Of a DNA stretch of 23,067 bases, positions 1 to 9,128 are shown in pieces. The DNA lies in contig DASXYG010000034.1 in NCBI GenBank assembly GCA_036502625.1, positions 1 to 23,067 on the forward strand, read 5' to 3'. The notes under the pieces are model-generated. The model saw nothing but the letters and a program-made list of their open reading frames with translations. It was not told where the DNA came from and searched no databases. This stretch comes from DASXYG01 sp036502625 (GTDB lineage: Bacteria > Actinomycetota > Actinomycetes > Streptosporangiales > Streptosporangiaceae). The translations under genes and the position numbers were made by a program. Each line of letters starts with the position of its first letter. The first letter of the stretch is position 1.

Positions 1-1124
1 TCACGGTCAAGGACGACACCACCTTCGACGTCACGCTCACCCAGCCGTACTCCCAGTTCCCGATGACGCTCGCGGTCAACTGCTTCGCGCCGCTGCCGAA
101 GGCGGGGCTGACGGACTTCAAGAAGTTCGACAACCACCCCATCGGCAACGGGCCGTACATGATGGACGGCGACTGGCAGCACAACAAGCAGATCAAGGTC
201 AAGAAGAACCCCGACTACGCCGGTTCGCGCAAGGGCAACGCCGACGAGGTCACGTTCAAGAGCTACGCCAGCCGCGACGCCGCGTACACCGACCTCTCCG
301 CGGGCAAGACCGACGCGCTCGCCACGATCCCGGCCGCCAAGGTGATGGACGCCAAGAAGACCTTCGGCGACCGCTTCCGCGCCGTGCCCGGCGGCACCAT
401 GGACTACCTCGGCTTCCCGCTGTTCGAGAAGCAGTACAGCAATGTGAAGCTGCGGCAGGCGATCTCCATGGCGATCGACCGCCAGGGCATCGTGAAGTCC
501 GTCTACAACGGGACGTACAAGCCGATGGGCTCGCTGGTCCCGCCGATCGTGCCCGGCTACCGCGACAACCCCTGCGGCCAGTACTGCCAGTACAACCCGA
601 CGCAGGCGAAGGCGCTGCTCAAGCAGGCCGGCGGCTTCAAGGGCACGATGAACCTCTGGTTCTCCAACGCCGACCCCACCTACCAGGCGTGGATGCAGGC
701 GATCGCGAACCTCCTCAAGCAGAACCTCGGCATCAACGCGAAGTTCCGCCAGGTCCCGGCCGCCGACTACCTCGACACCCTGTCCAGCCACAAGGAGGAC
801 GGGCCGTACCGGCAGAACTGGATCATGGACTACCCCAGCCCGGAGAACTACCTCGCCAACCAGTGGGGTGTGGACAACCGGATGGGCTGGAAGGGCCCCG
901 ACTACGACAAGTTCACGTCGCTGATCAAGAAGGGCGACGCGGCGTCCACGCAGGAGGCCAGCGTGCCGTTCTACCAGCAGGCGGAGGACGTCGCGCTGAA
1001 GGACATGACGCTGATCCCGCTGTGGAACTGGCAGGACCAGTCCGCGTGGTCCAAGCGGCTGAGCAACGTGATCAACGACCCCATCGTCGGGTTCCACGTC
1101 GAGTCGATCAAGGTATCGGGCTAG
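1..1124 (+). CDS. Oligopeptide ABC transporter, substrate-binding protein (family 5), 3' part
   Basis: The reading frame is already open at base 3, so the N-terminus with its lipoprotein signal lies outside the window; about 373 codons remain. The protein would bind peptides outside the membrane and deliver them to the permeases encoded next. Features typical of SBP_bac_5 proteins are visible: a GNGPYMM segment followed by a KKNPDY stretch, LRQAISMAIDR in the hinge/lobe region, and a C-terminal part with many Trp/Tyr residues (WIMDYPSPENY). A Cys pair in NPCGQYC could form a disulfide. The stop TAG (1122–1124) directly abuts the GTG of the next gene, which indicates a single operon. The substrate (di-, oligo- or modified peptide) cannot be read from sequence. 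Confidence 0.93.
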   Translation, partial: TVKDDTTFDVTLTQPYSQFPMTLAVNCFAPLPKAGLTDFKKFDNHPIGNGPYMMDGDWQHNKQIKVKKNPDYAGSRKGNADEVTFKSYASRDAAYTDLSAGKTDALATIPAAKVMDAKKTFGDRFRAVPGGTMDYLGFPLFEKQYSNVKLRQAISMAIDRQGIVKSVYNGTYKPMGSLVPPIVPGYRDNPCGQYCQYNPTQAKALLKQAGGFKGTMNLWFSNADPTYQAWMQAIANLLKQNLGINAKFRQVPAADYLDTLSSHKEDGPYRQNWIMDYPSPENYLANQWGVDNRMGWKGPDYDKFTSLIKKGDAASTQEASVPFYQQAEDVALKDMTLIPLWNWQDQSAWSKRLSNVINDPIVGFHVESIKVSG

Positions 1125-2051
1125 GTGTGGCGCTACGTCGTCCGGCGGCTGATCCAGATCGTCCCGGTGTTCATCGGCACCACCCTGCTGATCTACACCC
1201 TGGTGTTCGCGCTCCCCGGTGACCCCGTACGGGCCCTCGCCGGGGACAAGCCGCTGCCCGCGTCCGTCCTGAACGCCCTGCACGCCCGCTACAACCTGGA
1301 CGACCCGTTCATCGTCCAGTACGGCAAGTACCTCGGGAACCTGCTGACCGGGAACTTCGGCGAGACGTTCACCGGCCAGAGCGTGGGCTCGCTGATGGCC
1401 GACCGCTGGACCGTCACGGCGCAGCTCGCGGCCACCGCGTGGGTCTTCGAGATGATCGTCGGCATCGGGTTCGGCGTGCTCGCCGGGCTGCGCCGCGGCC
1501 GCCTCGGCGACACCGCCGTGCTCGGCGTGACGACGCTGCTGATCTCCGTGCCGACGTTCGTGGTGGGCTACACCGCGCAGCTCTTCTTCGGCCTGAACCT
1601 CGGCTGGTTCCCCACGGCCGGCACCGACGAGGGCTGGCCCGTGTCGTACCTCCTGCCCGGCATCGTGCTCGGCTCGTTCGGGCTGGCGTACGTCGCGCGC
1701 CTGACCCGTACGAGCCTCGCGGAGAACCTCCGCGCCGACTACGTCCGTACGGCAACGGCCAAGGGCATGTCGCGGCTGCGCGTGATCGTGCGGCACACCC
1801 TGCGGAACTCGCTGATCCCCGTCGTGACGTACCTCGGCGTCGACCTCGGCAACCTGATGGCCGGGTCGATCGTCACCGAGGGGATCTTCAACCTGCCCGG
1901 CATCGGCCAGCAGGTGTTCCAGTCCATCCAGCTCAAGGAGGGTCCGGTGGTCGTCGGGATCACCACGTTCCTCGTGCTGATCTACCTCCTGGCCAACCTC
2001 ATCGTGGACATCCTGTACGGCTTCCTCGACCCCCGGATCCGCTATGAGTAG
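1125..2051 (+). CDS. Peptide ABC transporter permease, DppB/OppB type
   Basis: A 308-residue inner-membrane permease, the usual length for DppB-like proteins. It starts with an N-terminal TM helix (RRLIQIVPVFIGTTLLIYTLVF), has an extracytoplasmic loop with the family motif ALPGDPVRAL, then five more hydrophobic helices. The cytoplasmic EAA-type loop that docks on the ATPase is visible as DYVRTATAKGMSRLRVIVRH, followed by RNSLIPV. The GTG start sits directly after the stop of the binding-protein gene, and the gene overlaps the next permease by 8 bp, so translation is probably coupled. It forms a heterodimer with the following DppC-type permease. Confidence 0.95.
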   Translation: MWRYVVRRLIQIVPVFIGTTLLIYTLVFALPGDPVRALAGDKPLPASVLNALHARYNLDDPFIVQYGKYLGNLLTGNFGETFTGQSVGSLMADRWTVTAQLAATAWVFEMIVGIGFGVLAGLRRGRLGDTAVLGVTTLLISVPTFVVGYTAQLFFGLNLGWFPTAGTDEGWPVSYLLPGIVLGSFGLAYVARLTRTSLAENLRADYVRTATAKGMSRLRVIVRHTLRNSLIPVVTYLGVDLGNLMAGSIVTEGIFNLPGIGQQVFQSIQLKEGPVVVGITTFLVLIYLLANLIVDILYGFLDPRIRYE

Positions 2052-2964
2052 CGGTCCGCACACGGAGACCGCGGAGGCCGCCGCGACGGCCACGGCGGGC
2101 GGCGCGGTCGGCGGGCGGCGCGCCTCGCTGTGGGGCGACGCCTGGCTGGAGCTGCGGCGGCGCCCGGTGTTCTGGCTGGCCGCGGTCATGCTCGCGTTCA
2201 TGGTCCTGCTCGCCTGCGTGCCGTCCCTGTTCACGAGCCTCGGGCCGAACCGCGGATGCGTGCTGGCCCACTCCAAGGACGGCACCGGCCCCGGCCATCC
2301 GTTCGGGTTCGACACCCAGGGCTGCGACCTGTGGTCCCAGGTCATCCACGGGGCGCGGCCGACGATCCTGATCGGGCTCGCGGTGACGGTCGGCTCCCTG
2401 GTGATCTCGATCATCTTCGGCACGCTCGCCGGCTACTACGGCGGGCTGCTCGACGCCCTGATCGCGCGGGTCACCGACATCTTCTTCGGGCTGCCGTTCG
2501 TGCTCGGCGCCACCGTCATCCTGGTCGCGTTCCCCGACCACGGCGTCGGCGCGATGTGCCTGGTGCTCGTCGTGCTCGGCTGGACCACCATGACGCGCAT
2601 CATGCGGTCCCAGGTGATCTCGGTGAAGACGATGGACTACGTGCGCGCCGCCCGTGCCCTCGGCGCCGGCGACCTGCGCATCATGTTCCGCCACATCCTC
2701 CCGAACGCGATCGCCCCGGTGTTCGTCGTCTCGATGCTGAACGTCGGGCAGGTCATCGCGTACGAAGCGACGCTGGACTACCTCGGCGTCGGCCTGCAGT
2801 ACCCGACCGTCTCCTGGGGGCTCCAGCTCAACGTGGCGCAGGACTACTTCACCGACTTCCCGCACCTCCTGGTGTTCCCCGCGGTGTTCCTGTCCGTCAC
2901 GGTGCTGAGCTTCATCATGCTCGGCGACGTGCTCCGCGACGCCCTTGACCCGAGGCTGCGATGA
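2044..2964 (+). CDS. Peptide ABC transporter permease, DppC/OppC type
   Basis: A 306-residue permease, partner of the preceding DppB-like subunit. A roughly 40-residue hydrophilic, Ala/Gly-rich N-terminus precedes the first TM helix (VFWLAAVMLAFMVLLACV). The loop before the second helix carries the DppC-family pattern HPFGFDTQGCDLWSQVIHGAR. The EAA loop reads DYVRAARALGAGDLRIMFRH, then LPNAIAPV. The C-terminus ends in LGDVLRDALDPRLR, the usual ending for this family. The ATG lies inside the last codons of the upstream gene (8 bp overlap), and the stop overlaps the next start in an ATGA, so this is one polycistronic unit. Confidence 0.95.
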   Translation: MSSGPHTETAEAAATATAGGAVGGRRASLWGDAWLELRRRPVFWLAAVMLAFMVLLACVPSLFTSLGPNRGCVLAHSKDGTGPGHPFGFDTQGCDLWSQVIHGARPTILIGLAVTVGSLVISIIFGTLAGYYGGLLDALIARVTDIFFGLPFVLGATVILVAFPDHGVGAMCLVLVVLGWTTMTRIMRSQVISVKTMDYVRAARALGAGDLRIMFRHILPNAIAPVFVVSMLNVGQVIAYEATLDYLGVGLQYPTVSWGLQLNVAQDYFTDFPHLLVFPAVFLSVTVLSFIMLGDVLRDALDPRLR

Positions 2965-4016
2965 CCGAGACAGACGTCCGTACGGGCGACGACCTGCCCG
3001 GCGCCGACCCGGAGGCGCCGCTACTGGAGGTCCGCGACCTGCACGTGGAGTTCCGGTCGCGTACGTCGCCGCCGGTCCACGCGGTGAACGGCCTGTCGTA
3101 CTCCGTCGGCCGCGGCGAAACACTGGCCATCCTCGGCGAGTCGGGCTCGGGGAAGAGCGTGTCGGCGCAGGCCGTGCTCGGCCTGCTGGCCACGCCCCCG
3201 GCGCGGATCACCGGCGGCGAGATCCGCTACCGCGGCCTCGACCTCCTCGGCCGCAAGGACCGCTGGCTGCGGAAGATCCGCGGGCGCCGGGTCGCGATGA
3301 TCTTCCAGGACGCCCTGACGGCGCTGAACCCGGTGGTCGGGGTGGCCGACCAGATCGCCGAGATGTACCGCGTCCACGAGCGTACGGGCAGGCGGGAGGC
3401 GCGCGCCCGCGCGATCGAGCTGATGGAGCGGGTGCGCATCCCGGCCGCCGCGCGCCGCGCCGACGACTACCCGCACCAGTTCTCCGGCGGCATGCGGCAG
3501 CGCGTCATGATCGCGATGGCGCTCGCGCTGCGGCCCGACGTCCTGATCGCCGACGAACCGACCACCGCGCTCGACGTCACCGTGCAGGCGCAGATCATGA
3601 AGCTGCTCGCCGAGTCGCAGGCGGAGCTGGACACCGCGCTGATCCTCATCACCCACGACCTCGGCGTGGTGGCCGACGTCGCCGACCGCATCGTCGTGAT
3701 GTACGCCGGGTCGGTGATGGAGCAGGCGCCGGTCATTGACCTGTACGCGCGGCCCGCCCATCCGTACACCGAGGGCCTGCTGGCCGCCGTGCCGCGCGTC
3801 GACCGCACCACGACGGGGCGGCTGACGCCGATCACCGGCGCGCCGCCGAACCTCGCGGCCATCCCGTCCGGGTGCCCGTTCCATCCGCGCTGCCCGCGCG
3901 CCCGCGACCGGTGCGCCACCGAGCGGCCCGAGCTGCGCGCGGTCGGGAACGGCAGGCTGAGCGCGTGCCACTACGCCGAAGAGGTGCTGGCGGGGGAGGA
4001 GGCGGCCGGTGACTGA
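2961..4016 (+). CDS. Peptide ABC transporter ATPase, DppD/OppD type
   Basis: A 351-residue cytoplasmic ATPase powering peptide import. Visible motifs in order: Walker A GESGSGKS at about residues 59–66, Q-loop in IFQD (Q116), ABC signature FSGGM at 174–178, Walker B LIADEP at 195–200 followed by the D-loop region, and the switch histidine in ITHD (H232). The C-terminal extension typical of oligopeptide ATPases is present, with Cys residues in GCPFHPRCPRARDRC and ACHYAEE; in related proteins this region can bind an Fe–S cluster. It starts at the ATGA overlap with the upstream permease and overlaps the following ATPase by 8 bp. Confidence 0.95.
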   Translation: MTETDVRTGDDLPGADPEAPLLEVRDLHVEFRSRTSPPVHAVNGLSYSVGRGETLAILGESGSGKSVSAQAVLGLLATPPARITGGEIRYRGLDLLGRKDRWLRKIRGRRVAMIFQDALTALNPVVGVADQIAEMYRVHERTGRREARARAIELMERVRIPAAARRADDYPHQFSGGMRQRVMIAMALALRPDVLIADEPTTALDVTVQAQIMKLLAESQAELDTALILITHDLGVVADVADRIVVMYAGSVMEQAPVIDLYARPAHPYTEGLLAAVPRVDRTTTGRLTPITGAPPNLAAIPSGCPFHPRCPRARDRCATERPELRAVGNGRLSACHYAEEVLAGEEAAGD

Positions 4017-5022
4017 GCCGGTGCTCGAGGTCCGCGACCTCGTGAAGTACTTCCCGGTGACGCAGGGCATCGTGCTGCGCCACAAGATCGCCGACGTGCG
4101 CGCGGTCGACGGCGTGAGCTTCGACCTCAGCGCCGGCGAGACGCTGGGTCTCGTCGGGGAGTCCGGGTGCGGGAAGTCGACGGTCGCGCAGTTGCTGATG
4201 GTGCTGGAGCGGCCGACGTCCGGCACCGTGCGCTTCCGCGGCCGCGACGTCTACTCCCTGCCGAAGGGGGAGCTGCGGGCGCTGCGCCGCCGGGTGCAGA
4301 TCGTGCTCCAGGACCCGTACTCCTCGCTCAACCCGCGCATGACCGTGGGCGACATCGTGGGCGAGCCGTTCGACATCCACCCCGAGGTGGCGCCGAAGGC
4401 CGACCGCCGGGCGCGGGTGCGCGAGCTGCTCGAGGTCGTCGGCCTCGACCCGGACGGCGACGGCCGCTACCCGCACCAGTTCTCCGGCGGGCAGCGCCAG
4501 CGCATCGGAATCGCGCGTGCGCTGGCCCTGCGGCCGGACGTCATCGTCTGCGACGAGCCCGTCTCCGCGCTCGACGTCTCGGTGCAGGCGCAGGTCATGA
4601 ACCTCCTCGCCGACCTGCGCGACGAGTTCGGGCTGGCGTACCTCTTCATCGCCCACGACCTGGCCGTCGTCCGGCACATCTCCGACCGGGTCGCGGTCAT
4701 GTACCTCGGGAAGATCGTCGAGACCGGCGACGAGCGGCAGATCTATGACCACCCGACCCATCCGTACACCCAGGCGCTGCTGTCGGCCGTGCCCGTGCCC
4801 GACCCCACGCGGCGCGACGACACGGGGCGGATCGTGCTGGAGGGCGACGTGCCGAGCCCGACGGACCCCCCGTCCGGCTGCCGTTTCCGCACCCGGTGCT
4901 GGAAGGCCACGGAGCTGTGCGCGCGCGAGGAGCCGCAACTGGTCGTGCGCGACGGCAGCGACCACCCGAGCGCCTGCCACTACGCTGCCGAGCCCGCGGC
5001 CGAGAGTTTTCCACAGCCGTGA
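4009..5022 (+). CDS. Peptide ABC transporter ATPase, DppF/OppF type
   Basis: A 337-residue second ATPase of the importer. It has Walker A GESGCGKS (about 50–57), Q-loop VLQD (Q101), signature FSGGQ (158–162), Walker B VIVCDEP (178–184) and switch IAHD (H216). The C-terminal oligopeptide-transporter extension ends in GCRFRTRCWKATELC and ACHYAAE, again Cys-rich. The GTG start is nested in the end of the preceding ATPase gene. It is the last gene of the operon; an 87-bp gap separates it from the secreted gamma-glutamyltransferase. D- and F-type ATPases pair as a heterodimer under the two permeases. Confidence 0.95.
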   Translation: MTEPVLEVRDLVKYFPVTQGIVLRHKIADVRAVDGVSFDLSAGETLGLVGESGCGKSTVAQLLMVLERPTSGTVRFRGRDVYSLPKGELRALRRRVQIVLQDPYSSLNPRMTVGDIVGEPFDIHPEVAPKADRRARVRELLEVVGLDPDGDGRYPHQFSGGQRQRIGIARALALRPDVIVCDEPVSALDVSVQAQVMNLLADLRDEFGLAYLFIAHDLAVVRHISDRVAVMYLGKIVETGDERQIYDHPTHPYTQALLSAVPVPDPTRRDDTGRIVLEGDVPSPTDPPSGCRFRTRCWKATELCAREEPQLVVRDGSDHPSACHYAAEPAAESFPQP

Positions 5023-5109
5023 TTTTCGGCCGGGATTTTCCGGCGCGGTCGTGCCAAAGTGGTCTGGGTCAGTGATCGACAGCGATTCCTCGTCACCAAG
5101 GAGCACCCG

Positions 5110-6948
5110 ATGGGAGCACGCTTCCGGACGTTAACGGCCGCGTCGATGTCCGCCGCCCTGGCGCTGGGGCTGCTGGGCGCGGCGGCGCCGCCCGCGTCGG
5201 CGTCCGGCGCGACCGGCCCGCTGGCCAGCGGCCGCGGCGGCGCCGTTGTGTCCGACACCCCGGAGGCGACCAACGCGGGCCTCGAAGTGCTCCGCGACGG
5301 CGGCAACGCGGCCGACGCCGCGGTCGCGGTCGCCGCCACCCTCGGCGTCACCGATCCGTACGTAGCGGGCATCGGCGGCGGTGGCTACTTCGTCTACTAC
5401 GACGCCCGCCACCACCGCGTCACCACGATCGACGGCCGGGAGACCACGCCGGCCGCGGCCGACAAGAACCTCTTCATCGACCCGTCCACCGGCAAGCCGA
5501 TGACGTTCCCCGACGCGGTGACCAGCGGCCTGTCCGTGGGTGTGCCGGGCACGCTCGGCACCTGGCAGACGGCGCTGCGCAAGTTCGGCACGATCAGCCT
5601 CGGCCGCGCGCTCGCCCCGGCGGAGCGGGTGGCCACCAAGGGCTTCACCGTCCGCCCCATCTTCCGTGAGTACACCCGGGAGAACGAGAAGCGGTTCCGC
5701 CAGTTCACGTCCACCAGCAAGCTGTTCCTGCCGGGGGGCAAGCTGCCCGAGGTCGGCTCCACCTTCCGCAACCCCGATCTCGCGGCGACGTACCGCCAGA
5801 TCCAGCGGCAGGGCGCGGGCGCGCTCTACGGCGGCCCCGTCGGGCGCGACCTGGTGAACACCGTCAAGCACCTGCCCCTCGCCTCCGACGCGACCATCAA
5901 GCCGCGCACCGGCCTGATGACCCTGAACGACCTCCGGCGCTACACGGCCCCGGGCCAGGACCCCACCCACGTGCGCTACCGCGGGCTCGACGTCTACGGC
6001 ATGGCCCCGTCGTCCAGCGGCGGCTCCACCGATGGCGAGGCGCTGAACATCCTCGGCCGGTTCGACCTCTCGAAGATGACCCGCGTCCAGGCGCTGCACC
6101 ACTACCTGGAGGCCAGCCGCCTGGCGTTCGCCGACCGCAACCGCTGGGTGGGCGACACGCGCTACGAGAAGGTGCCGCTGACGGGGCTGCTGTCGACCCG
6201 GTTCGCCAAGCAGCGCGCCTGCCTGATCGACCCGTCGAAGGCGCTGACCAGCCCGGTGGCGCCCGGCGACCCGAACGCCCGCGGCGGCTCCTGCAAGCCG
6301 TCCACGAGCCACGCCCGGCAGCCGGAGGAGGGCCCGAACACCAACCACTTCGTGGTCACCGACCGCTGGGGTGACACGGTGTCCTACACGAACACCATCG
6401 AGCAGCTCGGCGGCAGCGCGCTGACCGTACCGGGCCGCGGGTTCCTGCTGAACAACGAGCTCACCGACTTCGACTTCACGCCGCTGCAGGCCGGGGTGCC
6501 CGACCCGAACCTCCCGGCGGCGGGCAAGCGGCCGCGGTCCAGCATGGCCCCCACGATCGTCCTCCGCCACGGCAGGCCGTACATCGCGATCGGCTCGCCC
6601 GGCGGCGCCTCGATCATCACGAGCGTGCTCCAGGTGCTGGTCAACCGGATCGACCTCGGCATGACCCTGCCGCAGGCGATCGACGCCCCGCGCGCGTCGC
6701 AGCGCAACTCGGCGACGACCCAGGCGGAGCCGGCGTTCCTCGACCAGTCGACGACACCGGGCCTGGAGGCGCTCGGCCAGAAGTTCGCGATCGCCGACAC
6801 CAGCGGCCTCGACCCCACCATCAAGATCGACCCGCGCATCGGGGTCGTCGCGGCGCTGGAGTTCCGTCCGGACGGCACGGTCCAGGCCGTCGGCGAACCG
6901 TCCCGGCGCGGCGGAACGTACGCCGGGGTGGTCCAGCCGGGCCGCTGA
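5110..6948 (+). CDS. ggt: Secreted gamma-glutamyltransferase (GGT), self-processing
   Basis: A 612-residue precursor that cleaves or transfers the gamma-glutamyl group of glutathione-like compounds outside the membrane. The ATG at 5110 is chosen because AAGGAG (5098–5103) lies 6 nt upstream and the protein then opens with a clean signal peptide (positive MGARFR, hydrophobic Ala/Leu core, likely cleavage after PASAS). GGT hallmarks: GGNAADAAVAVAATLGVTDP and GIGGGGYFVYYD near the N-terminus. The autocatalytic site is N-T-N-H-F with Thr411 as the expected nucleophile and first residue of the small subunit, followed by ELTDFDF and the KRPRSSMAPT and GSPGGASIIT segments. Leu8 is a TTA codon, rare in such genomes. 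It lies downstream of the peptide importer, suggesting use of gamma-glutamyl peptides, but it has its own ribosome site and may be transcribed separately. Confidence 0.93.
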   Translation: MGARFRTLTAASMSAALALGLLGAAAPPASASGATGPLASGRGGAVVSDTPEATNAGLEVLRDGGNAADAAVAVAATLGVTDPYVAGIGGGGYFVYYDARHHRVTTIDGRETTPAAADKNLFIDPSTGKPMTFPDAVTSGLSVGVPGTLGTWQTALRKFGTISLGRALAPAERVATKGFTVRPIFREYTRENEKRFRQFTSTSKLFLPGGKLPEVGSTFRNPDLAATYRQIQRQGAGALYGGPVGRDLVNTVKHLPLASDATIKPRTGLMTLNDLRRYTAPGQDPTHVRYRGLDVYGMAPSSSGGSTDGEALNILGRFDLSKMTRVQALHHYLEASRLAFADRNRWVGDTRYEKVPLTGLLSTRFAKQRACLIDPSKALTSPVAPGDPNARGGSCKPSTSHARQPEEGPNTNHFVVTDRWGDTVSYTNTIEQLGGSALTVPGRGFLLNNELTDFDFTPLQAGVPDPNLPAAGKRPRSSMAPTIVLRHGRPYIAIGSPGGASIITSVLQVLVNRIDLGMTLPQAIDAPRASQRNSATTQAEPAFLDQSTTPGLEALGQKFAIADTSGLDPTIKIDPRIGVVAALEFRPDGTVQAVGEPSRRGGTYAGVVQPGR

Positions 6949-6953
6949 GCCCA

Positions 6954-6991
6954 CCGCCCGGCCGGCACGCGGGCCCGTGCCGGTCGGGCGG
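6954..6991. terminator. Bidirectional stem-loop terminator between ggt and the MFS gene
   Basis: Long inverted repeat: CCGCCCG, one mismatch, CCGGCACG, six-base loop, CGTGCCGG, mismatch, CGGGCGG. It fills the 46-bp gap between two convergent stop codons. It has no U-tract on either side, as is common in actinomycetes. Confidence 0.85.
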
Positions 6992-6994
6992 CCG

Positions 6995-8413
6995 TCAGCG
7001 GTGGCGCTGCCGCGGCAGCAGGACGCTCGCCGCCGCGATGGCCGCGCCGAGGCCCGCCGTGATGAGGAAGACCAGGTCGTAGCCGGCGGCGAGGGCGGCC
7101 GGTGCGCCGCCGCCCGCGATCGCGGTTCGGGTGGTGGCCGCCGTGGCGAGCACCGCCAGGCCGATCGACCCGCCGACCTGGTTGGTGGTGGTGGCCAGGC
7201 CGCCGATGGTCCCCGCGTCGCGGTCGGGGGCGTCCGCGGTCGCCGCGGCCATGAGGGTCGGGAACGTCAGCCCGATGCCGGCCGCGACGAGCAGCGTGGG
7301 GCCGAGCACGCCCGTGGCGTAGCCGCTGTCGGCGTGCGCCTGCGCGAGCCAGGCGAACCCGGCCACGAGAAAGCCGCAGCCGGCCAGCATCAGCGTGCGC
7401 ACCCCGGTTCGCGGGAGCAGGGCCGCGGCCAACCGGGCGATCACCGCGAACGCCACGGCCGCGGGCGTCTGCCCGAGCCCGGCCTGAAGGGCGCTGTAGC
7501 CGAGGACGTTCTGCAGGAAGAGCGACGTGAAGAACCACATCCCGATGGCGACCGCGCCGAACAACAGGAGCATGCCGTTGCCGACGGCCACGCCCCGGAT
7601 GCGGAACAGCCGCAGCGGCGTCATCGGCTGGGCGGCGAACCGCGCCTCCACCACGAAGAAGGCCGCGAGCAGCGCCAGGCCCACCAGCGACGGGCCGACG
7701 ACCTGCGCGGACGTCCAGCCATGATCGGCACTGCGCATGCCGCCGTAGATGAGCGCGGCCAGTCCCGCCGTACCGGTGACCGCACCGGCGAGGTCGAGCG
7801 GTTCCCGGCGGCGGCTTTGCGCTCCGCCCAGCGCCGTCATGGCCGTGCCGATCAGCGCGGCGCCGATCGGCACGTTGATGAGGAAGACCCACTGCCACGA
7901 CAGGCCGGTCGTCAGCGCGCCGCCGGCGACCGCGCCGGCCATTCCGCCCACGCCGCCCGCGGCGGACCACGCGCCGAACGCCCGGGCTCGCGCCCGCTTC
8001 TCGGTGAAGCCGGTGTTGAGCACCGCCAGCGTCGCCGGGGCCAGCATGGCGGCGCCCATCCCCTGTGCGACGCGCGCCGCCACCAGGACCCCGGGAGCGG
8101 TCGCCAGGCCGCCGGCCAGGCTCGACGCGGAGAACACGAACAGCCCGGCGACCAGGATCCGGCGGTGGCCGAACAGGTCGGCGGCGCGCCCGCCCAGCAG
8201 CATGAAGCCGGCGAAGGTCAGCAGGTAGCCGTTGACCACCCAGGGCAGGCCGGTGGGCGTGAATCCGAGATGCCGGCGGATCTCCGGTAGGGCGACGTTC
8301 ACGATGGACGCGTCCAGGATCACCATGAACTGGCAGGCGCAGGCCAGCACCATGATCATGGCGGAGCCCGCGCGCGGCCCGCTCCGCGGCGGTTCCGTGC
8401 CGATGCTCGTCAT
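6995..8413 (-). CDS. MFS drug/proton antiporter, DHA2 (EmrB/QacA-like) family
   Basis: A 472-residue integral membrane protein with about 14 hydrophobic helices, the number expected for DHA2 exporters. Visible motifs: an early IVDASIVNVALPEIRRHLG-type first helix, motif A LGGRAADLFGHRR in the loop after TM2, and ARVAQGMGAAMLAPATLAVL, the DHA2 TM4 pattern. The start at 8413 is preceded by GGAGGAA on the minus strand, a good ribosome site. It lies 25 nt downstream of the WrbA-like gene on the same strand and probably shares its promoter and MarR control. The expected role is export of a drug, quinone or other toxic organic compound; the substrate cannot be inferred. Confidence 0.93.
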   Translation of the reverse strand: MTSIGTEPPRSGPRAGSAMIMVLACACQFMVILDASIVNVALPEIRRHLGFTPTGLPWVVNGYLLTFAGFMLLGGRAADLFGHRRILVAGLFVFSASSLAGGLATAPGVLVAARVAQGMGAAMLAPATLAVLNTGFTEKRARARAFGAWSAAGGVGGMAGAVAGGALTTGLSWQWVFLINVPIGAALIGTAMTALGGAQSRRREPLDLAGAVTGTAGLAALIYGGMRSADHGWTSAQVVGPSLVGLALLAAFFVVEARFAAQPMTPLRLFRIRGVAVGNGMLLLFGAVAIGMWFFTSLFLQNVLGYSALQAGLGQTPAAVAFAVIARLAAALLPRTGVRTLMLAGCGFLVAGFAWLAQAHADSGYATGVLGPTLLVAAGIGLTFPTLMAAATADAPDRDAGTIGGLATTTNQVGGSIGLAVLATAATTRTAIAGGGAPAALAAGYDLVFLITAGLGAAIAAASVLLPRQRHR

Positions 8414-8438
8414 GAGTTCCTCCTCGCCGACCCGGCGC

Positions 8439-9098
8439 TCACGCGGTCCCGGCGGCGGTTCCGGCCATGGGGGCGCGGGCGTCCGCCGCGCCTGCGGCGT
8501 GCAGGCGGAGCGTGATCCCGGTGAGCCGGCGGCCCTGGTAGCGGGCCGCGTCCAGCGTCGCGGCGTCGGGTCCGTCGCCGGCGGCCGCGCCGGTGACGGC
8601 CGAGGTGCCGTACGGGTTGCCGCCCGCGGCGTACACGGCCGGGTCGGTGTATCCGGGCGGGACGATCAGCGCGCCCCAGTGGTAGAAGACGTTGCCCAGG
8701 GAGAGGATCGTGGCCTCGTTTCCGCCGTGCCGGTTGGCCGCCGAGGTGAAGGCCGTCACGGGCTTGTCCGCGAGCCCGCCGTCGCGCCAGAGCCCGTCGG
8801 CCTGGTCGATGAACTGCTTGAGCGGCGCGGCCGGTGTGCCGAAGCGGGTGGGCGTCCCGAACGCGAGGGCGTCGGCCCAGGCGAGGTCGTCGACCGCCGC
8901 CTGGGCGATCGACGACGCGGCGTCGGCGTGGCGCCGCCAGAGCGGGTTCTGCGCGATCGCGCTGTCGGGCGCGAGCTCCGCGACGCGCCGCAGCCGTACC
9001 TCGGCTCCGGCGGAGGCGGCGCCCTCGGCGACGGCCCGCGCGAGGGCGTGCACGGTGCCCGTCGCGCTGTAGTAAATGACGGCGACCTTCACGGTCAT
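8439..9098 (-). CDS. wrbA: WrbA-like NAD(P)H:quinone oxidoreductase (flavodoxin fold)
   Basis: A 219-residue cytoplasmic flavoprotein expected to reduce quinones by two electrons and so avoid semiquinone radicals. The FMN phosphate loop is at the N-terminus (YYSATGTVHALARAVAEGA). The second flavin loop reads AFGTPTRFGTPAAPLKQFID, and FTSAANRHGGNEATILSL followed by HWGALIVPPGYTDP matches WrbA. The C-terminal about 20 residues (Ala-rich after RLTGITLRLH) extend beyond the E. coli WrbA length of about 198. GGGAG upstream of the ATG serves as ribosome site. It is the first gene of a two-gene unit with the MFS exporter and is divergent from a MarR regulator. Confidence 0.9.
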   Translation of the reverse strand: MTVKVAVIYYSATGTVHALARAVAEGAASAGAEVRLRRVAELAPDSAIAQNPLWRRHADAASSIAQAAVDDLAWADALAFGTPTRFGTPAAPLKQFIDQADGLWRDGGLADKPVTAFTSAANRHGGNEATILSLGNVFYHWGALIVPPGYTDPAVYAAGGNPYGTSAVTGAAAGDGPDAATLDAARYQGRRLTGITLRLHAAGAADARAPMAGTAAGTA

Positions 9099-9128
9099 GT
9101 CGGCTCCCAGACTGTTGCACCAAAGTAG

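Noticed and set aside
5029..5044. Small inverted repeat GCCGG…CCGGC between the importer operon and ggt
   Set aside because: Only a 5-bp stem in very G/C-rich DNA; too weak to call a terminator.
5131..6954. Open frame of about 600 codons on the minus strand opposite ggt
   Set aside because: It is an Arg/Gly/Ala-rich antisense shadow of a clearly real GGT gene. It has no motifs, and such frames arise from high G/C third positions.
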